Assembly: GCF_051860505.1 (NCBI RefSeq)
Contig: NZ_JBHYDX010000028.1
Location: forward strand, 1-64,000
Source: Pannonibacter sp051860505
GTDB taxonomy: Bacteria > Pseudomonadota > Alphaproteobacteria > Rhizobiales > Stappiaceae
Length of the DNA: 64,000 nt
Direction of reading: 5' to 3'
Shown: one piece after another, positions 45,702-54,363 of the stretch
How the letters are laid out: each line of letters starts with the position of its first letter
How positions within the stretch are numbered: position 1 is the first letter of the stretch
Program-made: the position numbers and the translations under genes
The notes under the pieces: generated by a model
The model's input: the letters and a program-made list of their open reading frames with translations, nothing else
Database searches by the model: none
What the model was told of the DNA's origin: nothing

Positions 45702-46433
45702 GTGACTTATTGCGTCGGACTAAAACTGGACCGGGGGCTGGTGTTCGCCGCCGACACACGCACCAATGCGGGCGTGGACAACATCGCCTGCTTCAAGAAG
45801 CTGCACACATGGGAATTGCCCGGCGAGCGCTGTTTCACGCTGCTGACCGCCGGCAATCTCGCGATCACCCAGTCCGTGGTCACCATCCTGAGCGAACAGA
45901 TCGCATCTCCGACGCTCAATCCGGTGAATCTCATGACCGTCGACACCATGTTCCAGGCCGCCCGGCTGATTGGCCAGGCGGTGCGGGATGTACGCGCCCT
46001 CGACGGCGAGGCGCTGGCGACCAACGCAGAGAGCTTTTTCCTGACAATGATCCTTGGTGGCCAGATCAAGGGCGAGGACCCTCGCCTGTTCCAGATCTAT
46101 TCAGCCGGCAATTTCATCGAGGCAACGTCGGATACGATGTTCTTCCAGATCGGCGAGCACAAATACGGCAAGCCGATCCTGGACCGGGTGACCCGCCGCG
46201 ACATGCGGCTGGGCGAGGCCGCCAAGCTGGTCCTGTTGTCCTTCGACAGCACCTTGCGCTCCAACCTGTCCGTCGGAATGCCCATCGACCTGATGCTCTA
46301 CAACACGGACAGTTTCACGACCAAGCGCCAGAAGCGGATCCACAAGGACGATCCCTATTTCCAGACCCTGTCAGCCGCCTGGTCGAGCGCCCTGCGCAAG
46401 GCCTTCACGGAAATCGAGGAATTCGAGATCTGA
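45702..46433 (+). CDS. Anbu-type proteasome-like peptidase
   Basis: A 243-residue Ntn-hydrolase (COG3484, ancestral beta subunit). Translation starts at the GTG at 45702 (AGAGG upstream), giving MTYCVGLKLDRGLVFAADTR; after removal of Met, Thr2 would be the nucleophile, with the Asp in FAADTR and Lys in CFKKLH as the other active-site residues. Known Anbu proteins form helical or ring assemblies resembling HslV. It closes the four-gene operon and is the last coding sequence before a convergent gene. Peptidase activity in this context is not established. Confidence 0.92.
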   Translation: MTYCVGLKLDRGLVFAADTRTNAGVDNIACFKKLHTWELPGERCFTLLTAGNLAITQSVVTILSEQIASPTLNPVNLMTVDTMFQAARLIGQAVRDVRALDGEALATNAESFFLTMILGGQIKGEDPRLFQIYSAGNFIEATSDTMFFQIGEHKYGKPILDRVTRRDMRLGEAAKLVLLSFDSTLRSNLSVGMPIDLMLYNTDSFTTKRQKRIHKDDPYFQTLSAAWSSALRKAFTEIEEFEI

Positions 46434-46501
46434 TCAGGGGGCGAAGGCTCGTCCGCCAGAGCCTGCGCCAGAGGCGTGGGGCGGCCGCAGCAGCCTACCG
46501 G

Positions 46502-47287
46502 TCAGGCAGAGCGAACCGCAGCAAGGATCAGCGCCGCAGCGTCATACTCGGTGCGCTTGTAGGTCCGAACACGCCTGGCTTCGTCGTCCTCGCCCCACAG
46601 CTCCGCATTCCAGTCTTCATCCACATGCGCCGCCGCCCACAAGGCCTCGGCGGGATGCTCGCCGCGCGCCAGCAAGAAGCCGATGACGGCTGACCCGGTG
46701 ATCGAGGTCACCGTGTGCAGGGCCGCCAGTTGCAGCGGGGTGAAACCATCCAGCAGCCGGCGATAGGCTGCGACAAGGGCATCATCCTGCGCCACATGGG
46801 TGACACCGGCGATCAGGCGGAACTGGCCGCCGAGGGTCCCCCCTACCCTTTCCAGCAGCGGATCCCAGGTCAGTCGCTGGCGTTCGGCCAGACGCTCAGG
46901 GTCGCTGGCCCGGTAGCACAGCGCATCATTGCCGGCATAGCGGGCAATCTCGTCGGCAACCTCGGTGAAACGGATCGACACGGCATCGATGGCGGCATTT
47001 GCCATGCGGGTCAGCGGCATCACGCCCGGGTTGATGACGGTCTCCTGCGCCTCCCACTCGGCAGCCACAGCTTCGGCCAGCGCCCGGGCAGGCAGGGTGA
47101 GCAAATTGCGGGCCGGTGTCTTGACCTGGCGACCATCCAGCGTGACGGCAAAGCCGCCTTCAACTTCCGCAATACCGACTGATGTGTAGAAGCGTTTGGG
47201 CAGATCCCGCCGGGACAGTTCCCGGGCCCGCTCGACCGGATCATATTTGGCAAGATCCGCGCTCAGATCCTCGAAAATATCGCGCAT
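46502..47287 (-). CDS. ATP12 family F1-ATPase assembly chaperone
   Basis: A 261-residue relative of mitochondrial Atp12, which binds the F1 alpha subunit during assembly. Conserved parts are KRFYTSVGIAEVEGGFAVTL, DGRQVKTPARNLLTLPARAL, AEAVAAEWEAQ, MPLTRMANAAIDAV and VTSITGSAVIGFLLA. Its ATG overlaps the stop of the HAD phosphatase gene (TGATG). The order pseudouridine synthase, HAD and ATP12 on one strand is the usual alphaproteobacterial arrangement. Confidence 0.9.
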   Translation of the reverse strand: MRDIFEDLSADLAKYDPVERARELSRRDLPKRFYTSVGIAEVEGGFAVTLDGRQVKTPARNLLTLPARALAEAVAAEWEAQETVINPGVMPLTRMANAAIDAVSIRFTEVADEIARYAGNDALCYRASDPERLAERQRLTWDPLLERVGGTLGGQFRLIAGVTHVAQDDALVAAYRRLLDGFTPLQLAALHTVTSITGSAVIGFLLARGEHPAEALWAAAHVDEDWNAELWGEDDEARRVRTYKRTEYDAAALILAAVRSA

Positions 47288-47967
47288 CAGGCTTTCTCCA
47301 TGGCCCAGCCGAGCTGGCTTGCCAGCGCGCTTTCAAGGGCCGAAAAGGTATCGATGATGAGATCCGCGCCGGCCTCTGCGAGCAAGGCGCCCTCATGGTA
47401 ACCCCAGGTGACGCCAATCGCATGAGCCCCGGCGGCACGGGCCATCTGCATGTCGAAGCTGGTGTCGCCAATCATCACGGTCCGGGCAAGCTCGGCGCCT
47501 GTCTCGGCAACGGCCCGCAGGATCATGTCCGGATGGGGTTTTGAAGGGCTCGTATCGGCCGTCTGGATGGTGACGAAGCGCCCCTCCAGACCGTGCACCT
47601 GGAGAAGATGCGCAACGCCGCGCCGCGCCTTGCCGGTGGCAAGGCCAAGCAAGACGTCGCTGCGCGCGCCAAGCCGCTCGACGACCTCGCGTGCGCCAGG
47701 ATAGAGCGGATCAAAGTCCAGCCCCTGCTCCCGCCGCTCCCGCTTCGAAGCACGGTAGGCGGCCGCCATCGGCAACACCTTGTCCTGATGCTCGGGACCG
47801 ACCAGTTGGGCAAAGGCCCGTTCCAGCGACAGTCCGACGATCGACAGGGCCTCCCGCCTGCCGGGCATGGGAAGGCCTACGGCAGCAAATCCGACCTCAA
47901 GACCATGCAGGATGGTCTCCTGACTGTCGACCAGCGTGCCATCGCAATCAAACAGGATGAGATACAT
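47287..47967 (-). CDS. HAD family hydrolase
   Basis: A 226-residue HAD-IA phosphatase. The start at 47967 (MYLILFDCDGTLVDSQETIL) is the conserved motif I; the longer frame is an out-of-frame copy of the adjacent pseudouridine synthase gene. Motif II is VLLGLATGKARRG, motif IV VMIGDTSFDMQMARAAG. The cap is between residues about 20 and 85. Coupled to the ATP12 gene. Substrate unknown. Confidence 0.88.
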   Translation of the reverse strand: MYLILFDCDGTLVDSQETILHGLEVGFAAVGLPMPGRREALSIVGLSLERAFAQLVGPEHQDKVLPMAAAYRASKRERREQGLDFDPLYPGAREVVERLGARSDVLLGLATGKARRGVAHLLQVHGLEGRFVTIQTADTSPSKPHPDMILRAVAETGAELARTVMIGDTSFDMQMARAAGAHAIGVTWGYHEGALLAEAGADLIIDTFSALESALASQLGWAMEKA

Positions 47968-48004
47968 GCGGGTAGGTCCATGCCTCAGGCCGGAGGACGG
48001 CGGC

Positions 48005-49006
48005 TCAGTCCACTTCGTCCTGCTCTTCGACATAGTCGCCGACGTCGAAGCCCAGGAGGTTCCAGGTCTGCTGCATATGCGGCGGCAACGGCGCCGACAC
48101 ATCGATCTTCCCGTGGCCGGACGGATGCGGGATGATGATCCGGCGCGCCAGCAGGTGCAGCCGGTTCTGGATGCCGCCGGGCAGCTCCCAGTTCTCGATG
48201 TTGAAGTACTTGTCGTCGCCGATGATCGGATGACCGATATGCGCCGCATGGGCACGCAGCTGATGCGTGCGGCCGGTGACCGGCTTCATGGTCACCCAGG
48301 ACAGTTTCTGCGCTGATTGCTCGACCACATTGTAGAGCGACACGGCGTGTTGCGCCTCGTCCTCGCCATGCCGGGCAATCTTCATCCGCTCCTCGCTCTC
48401 GTCCCGGGCCAGGAAGGTCGAGATACGGCCCTGGCGCGGCCGGGGAACACCGGCGAGCATCGCCCAGTAGATCTTGCGCGTGTTGCGATGGCGGAAGTTC
48501 TTCGTCAGTTCCTGCGCCGCCTGACGGGTCTTGGCCACGAGAATGATGCCCGACGTCTCGCGGTCGAGACGATGCACCAGACGCGGCTTGTTGCCCTTGC
48601 TGTCCGTGAAGGCATCGAGCATGCCATCGAGATGCCGCTTCAGGCCCGAGCCGCCCTGCACGGCCAGGCCGACCGGCTTGTTCAGCACCATCACCATACT
48701 GTCCTCGAACAGCATCATGTCCTCGACGGCCTTGCGGTCATCGTCGATCAGCTTGCTCGACTTCGGCCGCGCATTCATGCGGTCGTCGGCCTTCAGCTCG
48801 ATGCCAAGCGGCGGGATGCGCACACTCTGCCCGACGGCGAGCCGGGTGGCGCTGTCAGCGCGCTTGCCGTCGACGCGCACCTGACCGGTGCGCAACAGCT
48901 TCTGCAGGTGGCCGAAGCCAAGACCCGGGAAGTGCACCTTGAACCAACGGTCAAGGCGCATGCCGGCCTCGTCGGCGGACACGGTTTTCAGTTCAATACC
49001 AGACAT
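48005..49006 (-). CDS. rluC: RluA/RluC family pseudouridine synthase
   Basis: A 333-residue RNA pseudouridine synthase. An N-terminal S4 RNA-binding domain (MRLDRWFKVHFPGLGFGHLQ) precedes the catalytic domain with HRLDRETSG (residues 145-153), whose Asp148 is the nucleophile, followed by AKTRQAAQELTKNFR and KPVTGRTHQLRAHAAH. The fold and S4 domain match RluC-type enzymes acting on 23S rRNA; exact target sites cannot be read from sequence. Confidence 0.9.
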   Translation of the reverse strand: MSGIELKTVSADEAGMRLDRWFKVHFPGLGFGHLQKLLRTGQVRVDGKRADSATRLAVGQSVRIPPLGIELKADDRMNARPKSSKLIDDDRKAVEDMMLFEDSMVMVLNKPVGLAVQGGSGLKRHLDGMLDAFTDSKGNKPRLVHRLDRETSGIILVAKTRQAAQELTKNFRHRNTRKIYWAMLAGVPRPRQGRISTFLARDESEERMKIARHGEDEAQHAVSLYNVVEQSAQKLSWVTMKPVTGRTHQLRAHAAHIGHPIIGDDKYFNIENWELPGGIQNRLHLLARRIIIPHPSGHGKIDVSAPLPPHMQQTWNLLGFDVGDYVEEQDEVD

Positions 49007-49196
49007 ACGGATCTCATTGTGACGCGGCAGCCCTTGCAGCCCATGCCGCCAGACCGGACGCTGTCCAGCGCTGTGACCAGTGTCGCAGCCGGGCTAGAAA
49101 AAAGCGATGCCCGACCGTGGTCTGCCACAGCCTATTGTCATTGCGCCTCTCATAAGCGCGCAAGGGCAAATTGGCAAAGGAATTCCTCAGAAAGCC

Positions 49197-49574
49197 TCAA
49201 CTGACGGCACGCGCCAGGGCCAGACCGGCAAAAAGCGCGGCGATGGAGACCACGACAGAGGCGAGCACGTACGTGAGTGCCAGATGCGTATCGCCCCGCT
49301 CCCAAAGCGCTGAAACATCCAGGGAAAAGGCGGAGAAAGTGGTGAACCCGCCAAGAACTCCGGTCGCAAAGAACAACCGCAGACCGGTTGGCAGGCCGCC
49401 GGTCTGGCGCGTCAGCCAGCCAATGAACAGGCCCATGACCAGCGAGCCGACAATGTTCACGGTCAGCGTCGCATAGGGAAAGCCCGTGCCCAGCAGGCGC
49501 GGCACATGGGTGTTCACCCCATGTCTGAGCCCTGCACCAATCGCCCCGCCAAGCATCACCAGAAGATAGTCCAC
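49197..49574 (-). CDS. crcB: Fluoride efflux channel CrcB/Fluc
   Basis: A small four-span channel exporting fluoride. I start at the GTG at 49574 (125 residues, VDYLLVMLGGAIGAGLRHGV), because the longer frame adds 25 residues overlapping the sterol-desaturase-like gene. Family motifs GAxxRY-like GAGLRH, TLTVNIVGSLVMGL and TTFSAFSLD are present. No fluoride riboswitch was recognised upstream. It is 26 bp downstream of the preceding gene, so co-transcription is likely. Confidence 0.9.
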   Translation of the reverse strand: MDYLLVMLGGAIGAGLRHGVNTHVPRLLGTGFPYATLTVNIVGSLVMGLFIGWLTRQTGGLPTGLRLFFATGVLGGFTTFSAFSLDVSALWERGDTHLALTYVLASVVVSIAALFAGLALARAVS

Positions 49575-49599
49575 GTTGTTCCAGTCTCTCGAAACCGGC

Positions 49600-50391
49600 T
49601 CAGTCCGGAGCCTTTCCCACATTCCCGTCCGTTGTGGACGCAGCTTCAAAGGTCTTCACGGTCTCATCATAGCGAGGGTCGATGGTGCCGCAAATCCGGT
49701 CCCAGAATGAGAAGAAGTTGGCGTAATTGTACTTGAAGCGCGAATGATGCTGGTCGTGGAAGGTCACACAGACCATCGGCGAGGGCATGCGCGACAAGGG
49801 CGAGGCATAGAACTCGAAGCCGGAGTGTCCAATCGTGCCGTTGAAGTGGTCCCAGAGCCGGTGCGCGATCAGCACTTCCACCGGAATCGGCAGGACCAGC
49901 GGCGCCCAGAGGTAATAGCTCTGCATCACGAACGCATCGACCAGGTCGTCGCTGTAGGTGCTCCAGACCGTCGGGGCGACGGAGCGATGATGCTCGGCAT
50001 GGAACCGGTACATCAGCGGCGTGTGCATGAACCGGTGCGCCCAGTAGAACCAGGCATCGAAGACGACCACAGACACCACAAACATCACGATGACCGACCA
50101 CCATGACAGGTCCAGCGGCGTCACGAATGTATAGCCCTTTACCGACAGGAAGATGCCGCCCGCCATGCAGCCGGCTGTCACCAGCAGCGAGATCACGCTC
50201 TGGCGGATTTCCCGCGCCTTGCGCTTTTCCCCGCGCCGGCCCTGCTGGATCCGGCGGTCCGGATGGCGATTCTGGATCGCGACCAGAACCCACCCGGTCA
50301 GAAAATAGAGCGCAACATTGATGGCGTAGACGGCCGCCCAATAGGGCAGGAATTCGAGTAAAACTCCGCCGGCACTCGTCAGTCCAGTCAT
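49600..50391 (-). CDS. Sterol desaturase/fatty acid hydroxylase family protein
   Basis: A 263-residue integral membrane diiron enzyme. The start MTGLTSAGGVLLEFLPYWAA at 50391 gives four or five spans. The diiron histidine motifs are present: HRFMH (HxxxH), HAEHH (HxxHH) and HDQHH (HxxHH), the last near residue 220, at spacing normal for the family. Substrate (sterol, carotenoid or fatty acyl) is not clear. The neighbour crcB is unrelated in function. Confidence 0.87.
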   Translation of the reverse strand: MTGLTSAGGVLLEFLPYWAAVYAINVALYFLTGWVLVAIQNRHPDRRIQQGRRGEKRKAREIRQSVISLLVTAGCMAGGIFLSVKGYTFVTPLDLSWWSVIVMFVVSVVVFDAWFYWAHRFMHTPLMYRFHAEHHRSVAPTVWSTYSDDLVDAFVMQSYYLWAPLVLPIPVEVLIAHRLWDHFNGTIGHSGFEFYASPLSRMPSPMVCVTFHDQHHSRFKYNYANFFSFWDRICGTIDPRYDETVKTFEAASTTDGNVGKAPD

Positions 50392-50565
50392 CCGCTCTGC
50401 CTCTTCGTCCGCCCGCAACAGGCCCGGTGCCGGATCACAAGGCCGTCCGGTACAGGACACTCAGGTCATTGCCGATCCTGTGTCCTTCATAGACCGGGGA
50501 AAGCAGACCTGAAAAGGCCATACGAGCGTAAAACCGGCTGCCACGGCCGGCGAAGCCTGTCGTCT

Positions 50566-52950
50566 TCAGTCCAGCCGGGCTGCAATCAGAGCCTCGATTG
50601 ACGGGATCAGCTCCGGATCGGAGGCGAGGAACGGCCTCTCCTCCTCGATAATTGCCTGGAACAGCCGGCGACGCAGACCACGCACCTGGTCTTCCGGCAG
50701 GCGTTTGACCTGAATGGACGACTGAAGGATCGCGACAAGCCGATCAGCGGCCGTCAGCCGCCCCCAGAGATAATCATGCTCGCGCCAGGACCGGTTGAAA
50801 AAGGCACCAAACGTGTTCAGCGCCGAGCCCTTCAACTGAAACCCTTCGTCCAGCAACGAACTGGCATCGCGTGGACTGATCCGGTCGACCAGGGTCTCGT
50901 TGACTTCGGAGAAATCATTGCGCTGGAACACCGGCAACGTGATCAGGTCGTAGAAGGCAAAGCCGATATAGGCACGCGTCAGTTCGCGGCGCAGCAGCGG
51001 GACAAGATAAGTGAACGACATGACAGCAAAGACGTCATCATGCAGCCGGTCCAGATTGACCAGCCCCATGTGGCGGCCGATCTGCTCCATCACCGCTTCG
51101 AGATGCGACAGGTCGATGCTGCCACCTCCCACCGCCAGTTCGGCCGCAGCCTCGGCGATTTCGAACGGATAGGACTGCGCCGACCAGCAACCCTGCAGCT
51201 TGTCGATCTGTTCATAGAGTTCGCGCTTCAACGCATCGAGGTCATCGGGCTTCTGGGCTGCAACCTCATGCGCCCGCGACTGATAGAAACTGTTCAGCTT
51301 GCGCACGACAAAACGCAGGCGACGGATGCGGTAGTCGACATCAAGCAACCTGAGGAAGGCGATGATCCGGTCCGGGCGTGCAGGCGGTTCCGCTTTCGAT
51401 CGGCCGTGGCCTTGCCCCTCAACGACGGACGCGTCGCGGAGAAACGTCCGCATGGCTTCGATGACATCCTCCTCCTGAAGGATCACACCTGCACGCGCCG
51501 AAAGCGCTGCAATCAGGCTGGAAACACGCTCCGCCAACGCTTGCAGCTTCAGCGTCTGGTAGCCCAGATGCGCGTAGCCGGCCTGACGATGTGCAGCTTC
51601 ATTGGCGGCAGTCCGGCACTGGGTCAGTTCCTCGATGGTCAAAGGCTTATCGCCGGCATCCGGCAGGATCCGCGCGACTTCGCGCTCAACCATCGGTTCC
51701 GTATCGGCGATCACCTCGGCAAGACGGCGGGCGCGACGATTTCGCGCCTCGATGGCCCGCAGATCATCGCCAATCGGCTCATTGCGCGGGATATGAGCCA
51801 GAGACGACAGGATCACCCGGAAAAAGCCGGGCACGCTGTCGCCGTCAGGCAGCTTGCCGCGCTCGCCGCTTGATGGCACTGGATCGACATAGACCAGACG
51901 CCGGGCCACTTCACGCGTTGCCGGACGTTCGCCAATGGCTGCGATCACCGGTGCGAAGGGCTTGTTCATGACGACGCTGCCATCAACAAAGGCACGGCGC
52001 AGGAGATCATCCTCGGTTCCGCCGAGGATGCCGGTCAGGAAGGACATGCGGGTGTCCCAGGTCTCGCCACGCTCGGCCAGAACCTTGTCCATCTCGCCGA
52101 TTGTCGCCGGCGGAAAGGCGCCCGGGAAGCTGGACGTTGCCCTTGCGGCAAAGACATGTGCCGGTGCGAAGGCCGGTGTGAACTGGCTGTCCAGAACGCC
52201 CGGTGTCCGGTGATGGCAGGAGAACTTCAGGATCCGGCGATGCTCGCGTTCATCGATATAGACGGGTTCGTCAATGCGGATCCTTTGGCTGCGGCCATGA
52301 TAGTCCGTCAGCGTCACGAACAGATCAAGGGTCTGGCCATTGGGCACCAGCGTTGCCTTCGAGCGCCAGTCCCTGTCCATCTCGCGGCAGGCATCCAGCA
52401 TCCAGCCAATGTAGCGTTCCCCGGAAAAGGGCGGCGTGAACCAGCGCGACTGGGTCAGGAGCCGCAGCTTCTCCCGCGTCTCGGCGCTGGTGATCTGCGC
52501 CTTGAGGCCTGAGGTGATCATCCGGTCAATGACCGGCGACATGCCGCTTTTGAGGAACCTCGACAATCCGTCCTGCGGCTGCGCCAGCCTGGTGACATCG
52601 GCATTCTCGAGCCACAGGTTGCGATGGGCATCCAGCGGCAGGTCATGGGCGATGGCTCGGGCCAGCATGACGCCGTTGACCCCGCCCGCAGATGCGCCGG
52701 CAATCGTGTCGACAACCACCCGGACGTTGATATCCGGATCATAGGCCTGCAGCAACGCGATGTAGGCGCGTGTCGTGGGAGACAGCAGAGAGCAGCTTGC
52801 CTCATCCTCGAGGTCGAGCGGCTCGCGCGCGCCATGGCAGCTCGACGCCTTGACCAGGTTGAGGATCTCGCGGCTGACCCCATGCATGTAGATCGCCAGC
52901 GATACGCCGCCGTAGAAGACCAGCGCCAGGCGGATCTCGATCTGCTTCAT
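50566..52950 (-). CDS. Patatin-like phospholipase domain protein
   Basis: A 794-residue protein with a patatin-type lipase domain at the N-terminus: an oxyanion-hole YGGVSLAIYMHG near residue 13, the nucleophile in GASAG (Ser87) and DGSVVMNKPF with the catalytic Asp (near residue 333). Most of the rest (residues 400-794) is a long helical region with no match I can name, resembling the DUF3376-type C-terminus of bacterial patatin-like proteins. GGGGGC precedes the ATG. Predicted lipid acyl hydrolase. Confidence 0.82.
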   Translation of the reverse strand: MKQIEIRLALVFYGGVSLAIYMHGVSREILNLVKASSCHGAREPLDLEDEASCSLLSPTTRAYIALLQAYDPDINVRVVVDTIAGASAGGVNGVMLARAIAHDLPLDAHRNLWLENADVTRLAQPQDGLSRFLKSGMSPVIDRMITSGLKAQITSAETREKLRLLTQSRWFTPPFSGERYIGWMLDACREMDRDWRSKATLVPNGQTLDLFVTLTDYHGRSQRIRIDEPVYIDEREHRRILKFSCHHRTPGVLDSQFTPAFAPAHVFAARATSSFPGAFPPATIGEMDKVLAERGETWDTRMSFLTGILGGTEDDLLRRAFVDGSVVMNKPFAPVIAAIGERPATREVARRLVYVDPVPSSGERGKLPDGDSVPGFFRVILSSLAHIPRNEPIGDDLRAIEARNRRARRLAEVIADTEPMVEREVARILPDAGDKPLTIEELTQCRTAANEAAHRQAGYAHLGYQTLKLQALAERVSSLIAALSARAGVILQEEDVIEAMRTFLRDASVVEGQGHGRSKAEPPARPDRIIAFLRLLDVDYRIRRLRFVVRKLNSFYQSRAHEVAAQKPDDLDALKRELYEQIDKLQGCWSAQSYPFEIAEAAAELAVGGGSIDLSHLEAVMEQIGRHMGLVNLDRLHDDVFAVMSFTYLVPLLRRELTRAYIGFAFYDLITLPVFQRNDFSEVNETLVDRISPRDASSLLDEGFQLKGSALNTFGAFFNRSWREHDYLWGRLTAADRLVAILQSSIQVKRLPEDQVRGLRRRLFQAIIEEERPFLASDPELIPSIEALIAARLD

Positions 52951-53052
52951 GATGGCCCCCGATCCCAAGGATGCAGCGCCCCCCGGCGCGCCTCCTCCTC
53001 CAGCCCTATCTAGCCACGGCGGGTATTTCGGCTTTGCTAAGAGTGGAAAAAT

Positions 53053-54360
53053 CTAGTCCCGGCGACGCTCGCGGCGCAACCTTGCCCAATAGTCGAGCCG
53101 CTTGCGGATTTCCCGCTCGAAGCCGCGCTCCGGCGGATCATAGAAGGTCTGCCGGCCCATGCTGTCCGGAAAATAGTCCTGACCGGAGAACCCGTCCGGA
53201 GCATCATGGTCATAAGCATACCCCTCGCCATAGCCTTCGGTCTTCATCAGCTTGGTCGGCGCATTCAGGATATGCTTGGGTGGCAGCAGCGACCCATTGG
53301 CCTTGGCAGCCCGCACCGCCGCCTTGTAGGCCACATAGACGCCGTTGGATTTCGGGGCCGTCGCAAGATAGACGACACATTGCGCCAGCGCCAGTTCCCC
53401 TTCGGGAGAGCCGAGCATCTGATAGGCATCGCGTGCCGCATTCGCCTGCACCACCGCCTGGGGATCGGCCAGGCCGATATCCTCGACCGCCATGCGGATC
53501 AGGCGCCGGGCGAGATACATCGGATCCTCGCCGCCATCCAGCATGCGGCAGAACCAGTAGAGCGCCGCATCAGGGTCAGACCCGCGCACGGACTTATGCA
53601 GTGCCGAAATGAGATTGTAGTGGCCGTCCTGACCTTTGTCGTAGATCGGGGCGCGCCGCTGCACGATGTCCTGCAGCCGGGCCGCATCAAACACCTCGCC
53701 GGGCTGCGCTGCCCGCCAGACGTCCTCTGCCAGTGTCAGGGAAGAGCGTCCGTCGCCATCGGCCATGCGGATCAGGACAGCCCGTGCCTCAGCGTCCAGC
53801 GGGAGCGGGCGCCCCTCCTCGGTCTCCGCGCGGTCCAGCAGCTTGCCAATGGCCTCCGCATCCAGCGAACGGAAGGTCATCACATGGGAGCGGGACAACA
53901 GCGCCGCGTTGAGCTCGAAGGACGGGTTCTCCGTCGTCGCCCCCACCAGCGTGATCGTGCCGTCTTCCATCACCGGCAGGAAACTGTCCTGCTGGGCCCG
54001 GTTGAAACGGTGGATCTCATCGACGAACAGCAGCGTTCCGCGTCCGGCGAGCCGCCGCACCCGTGCCGTCTCGAACACCTTCTTCAGATCGGCAACGCCG
54101 GTGAAGATCGCCGAGACCTGTTCGAAGCCGAGATCCGTGGCATCGGCCAAGAGCCGCGCAATCGTCGTCTTGCCGGTGCCAGGTGGCCCCCAGAAGATCA
54201 GAGAGCCAAGCGTCCGGGTGCGCAGCATGCGCGACAAGGTGCCATCGGGGCCGAGCAGGTGATCCTGCCCGACGACATCGTCCAGACGCCGGGGGCGCAG
54301 CCGGTCGGCAAGCGGCCTCGGGCCGCTGGGTCCTTCGGGCGCGGCGAACAGGTCCCCCAT
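53053..54360 (-). CDS. rarA: Replication-associated recombination protein RarA
   Basis: A 435-residue AAA+ ATPase (MgsA/RarA/WRNIP1 family) acting at stalled replication forks. Walker A is GPPGTGKTTIARLL, Walker B LLFVDEIHRFNRAQQDSFLP, with the sensor GATTENPSFELNAAL. The C-terminal tetramerisation region (GVYVAYKAAVRAAKANGS, LMKTEGYGEGYAYDHD, PDSMGRQTFYDP) is intact. It lies next to a DegP-type protease gene on the same strand with a 3-bp gap. Confidence 0.95.
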   Translation of the reverse strand: MGDLFAAPEGPSGPRPLADRLRPRRLDDVVGQDHLLGPDGTLSRMLRTRTLGSLIFWGPPGTGKTTIARLLADATDLGFEQVSAIFTGVADLKKVFETARVRRLAGRGTLLFVDEIHRFNRAQQDSFLPVMEDGTITLVGATTENPSFELNAALLSRSHVMTFRSLDAEAIGKLLDRAETEEGRPLPLDAEARAVLIRMADGDGRSSLTLAEDVWRAAQPGEVFDAARLQDIVQRRAPIYDKGQDGHYNLISALHKSVRGSDPDAALYWFCRMLDGGEDPMYLARRLIRMAVEDIGLADPQAVVQANAARDAYQMLGSPEGELALAQCVVYLATAPKSNGVYVAYKAAVRAAKANGSLLPPKHILNAPTKLMKTEGYGEGYAYDHDAPDGFSGQDYFPDSMGRQTFYDPPERGFEREIRKRLDYWARLRRERRRD

Positions 54361-54363
54361 GGC

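Noticed and set aside
49575..49650. Fluoride riboswitch upstream of crcB
   Set aside because: The region is coding for the upstream hydroxylase and does not show the fluoride aptamer pattern.
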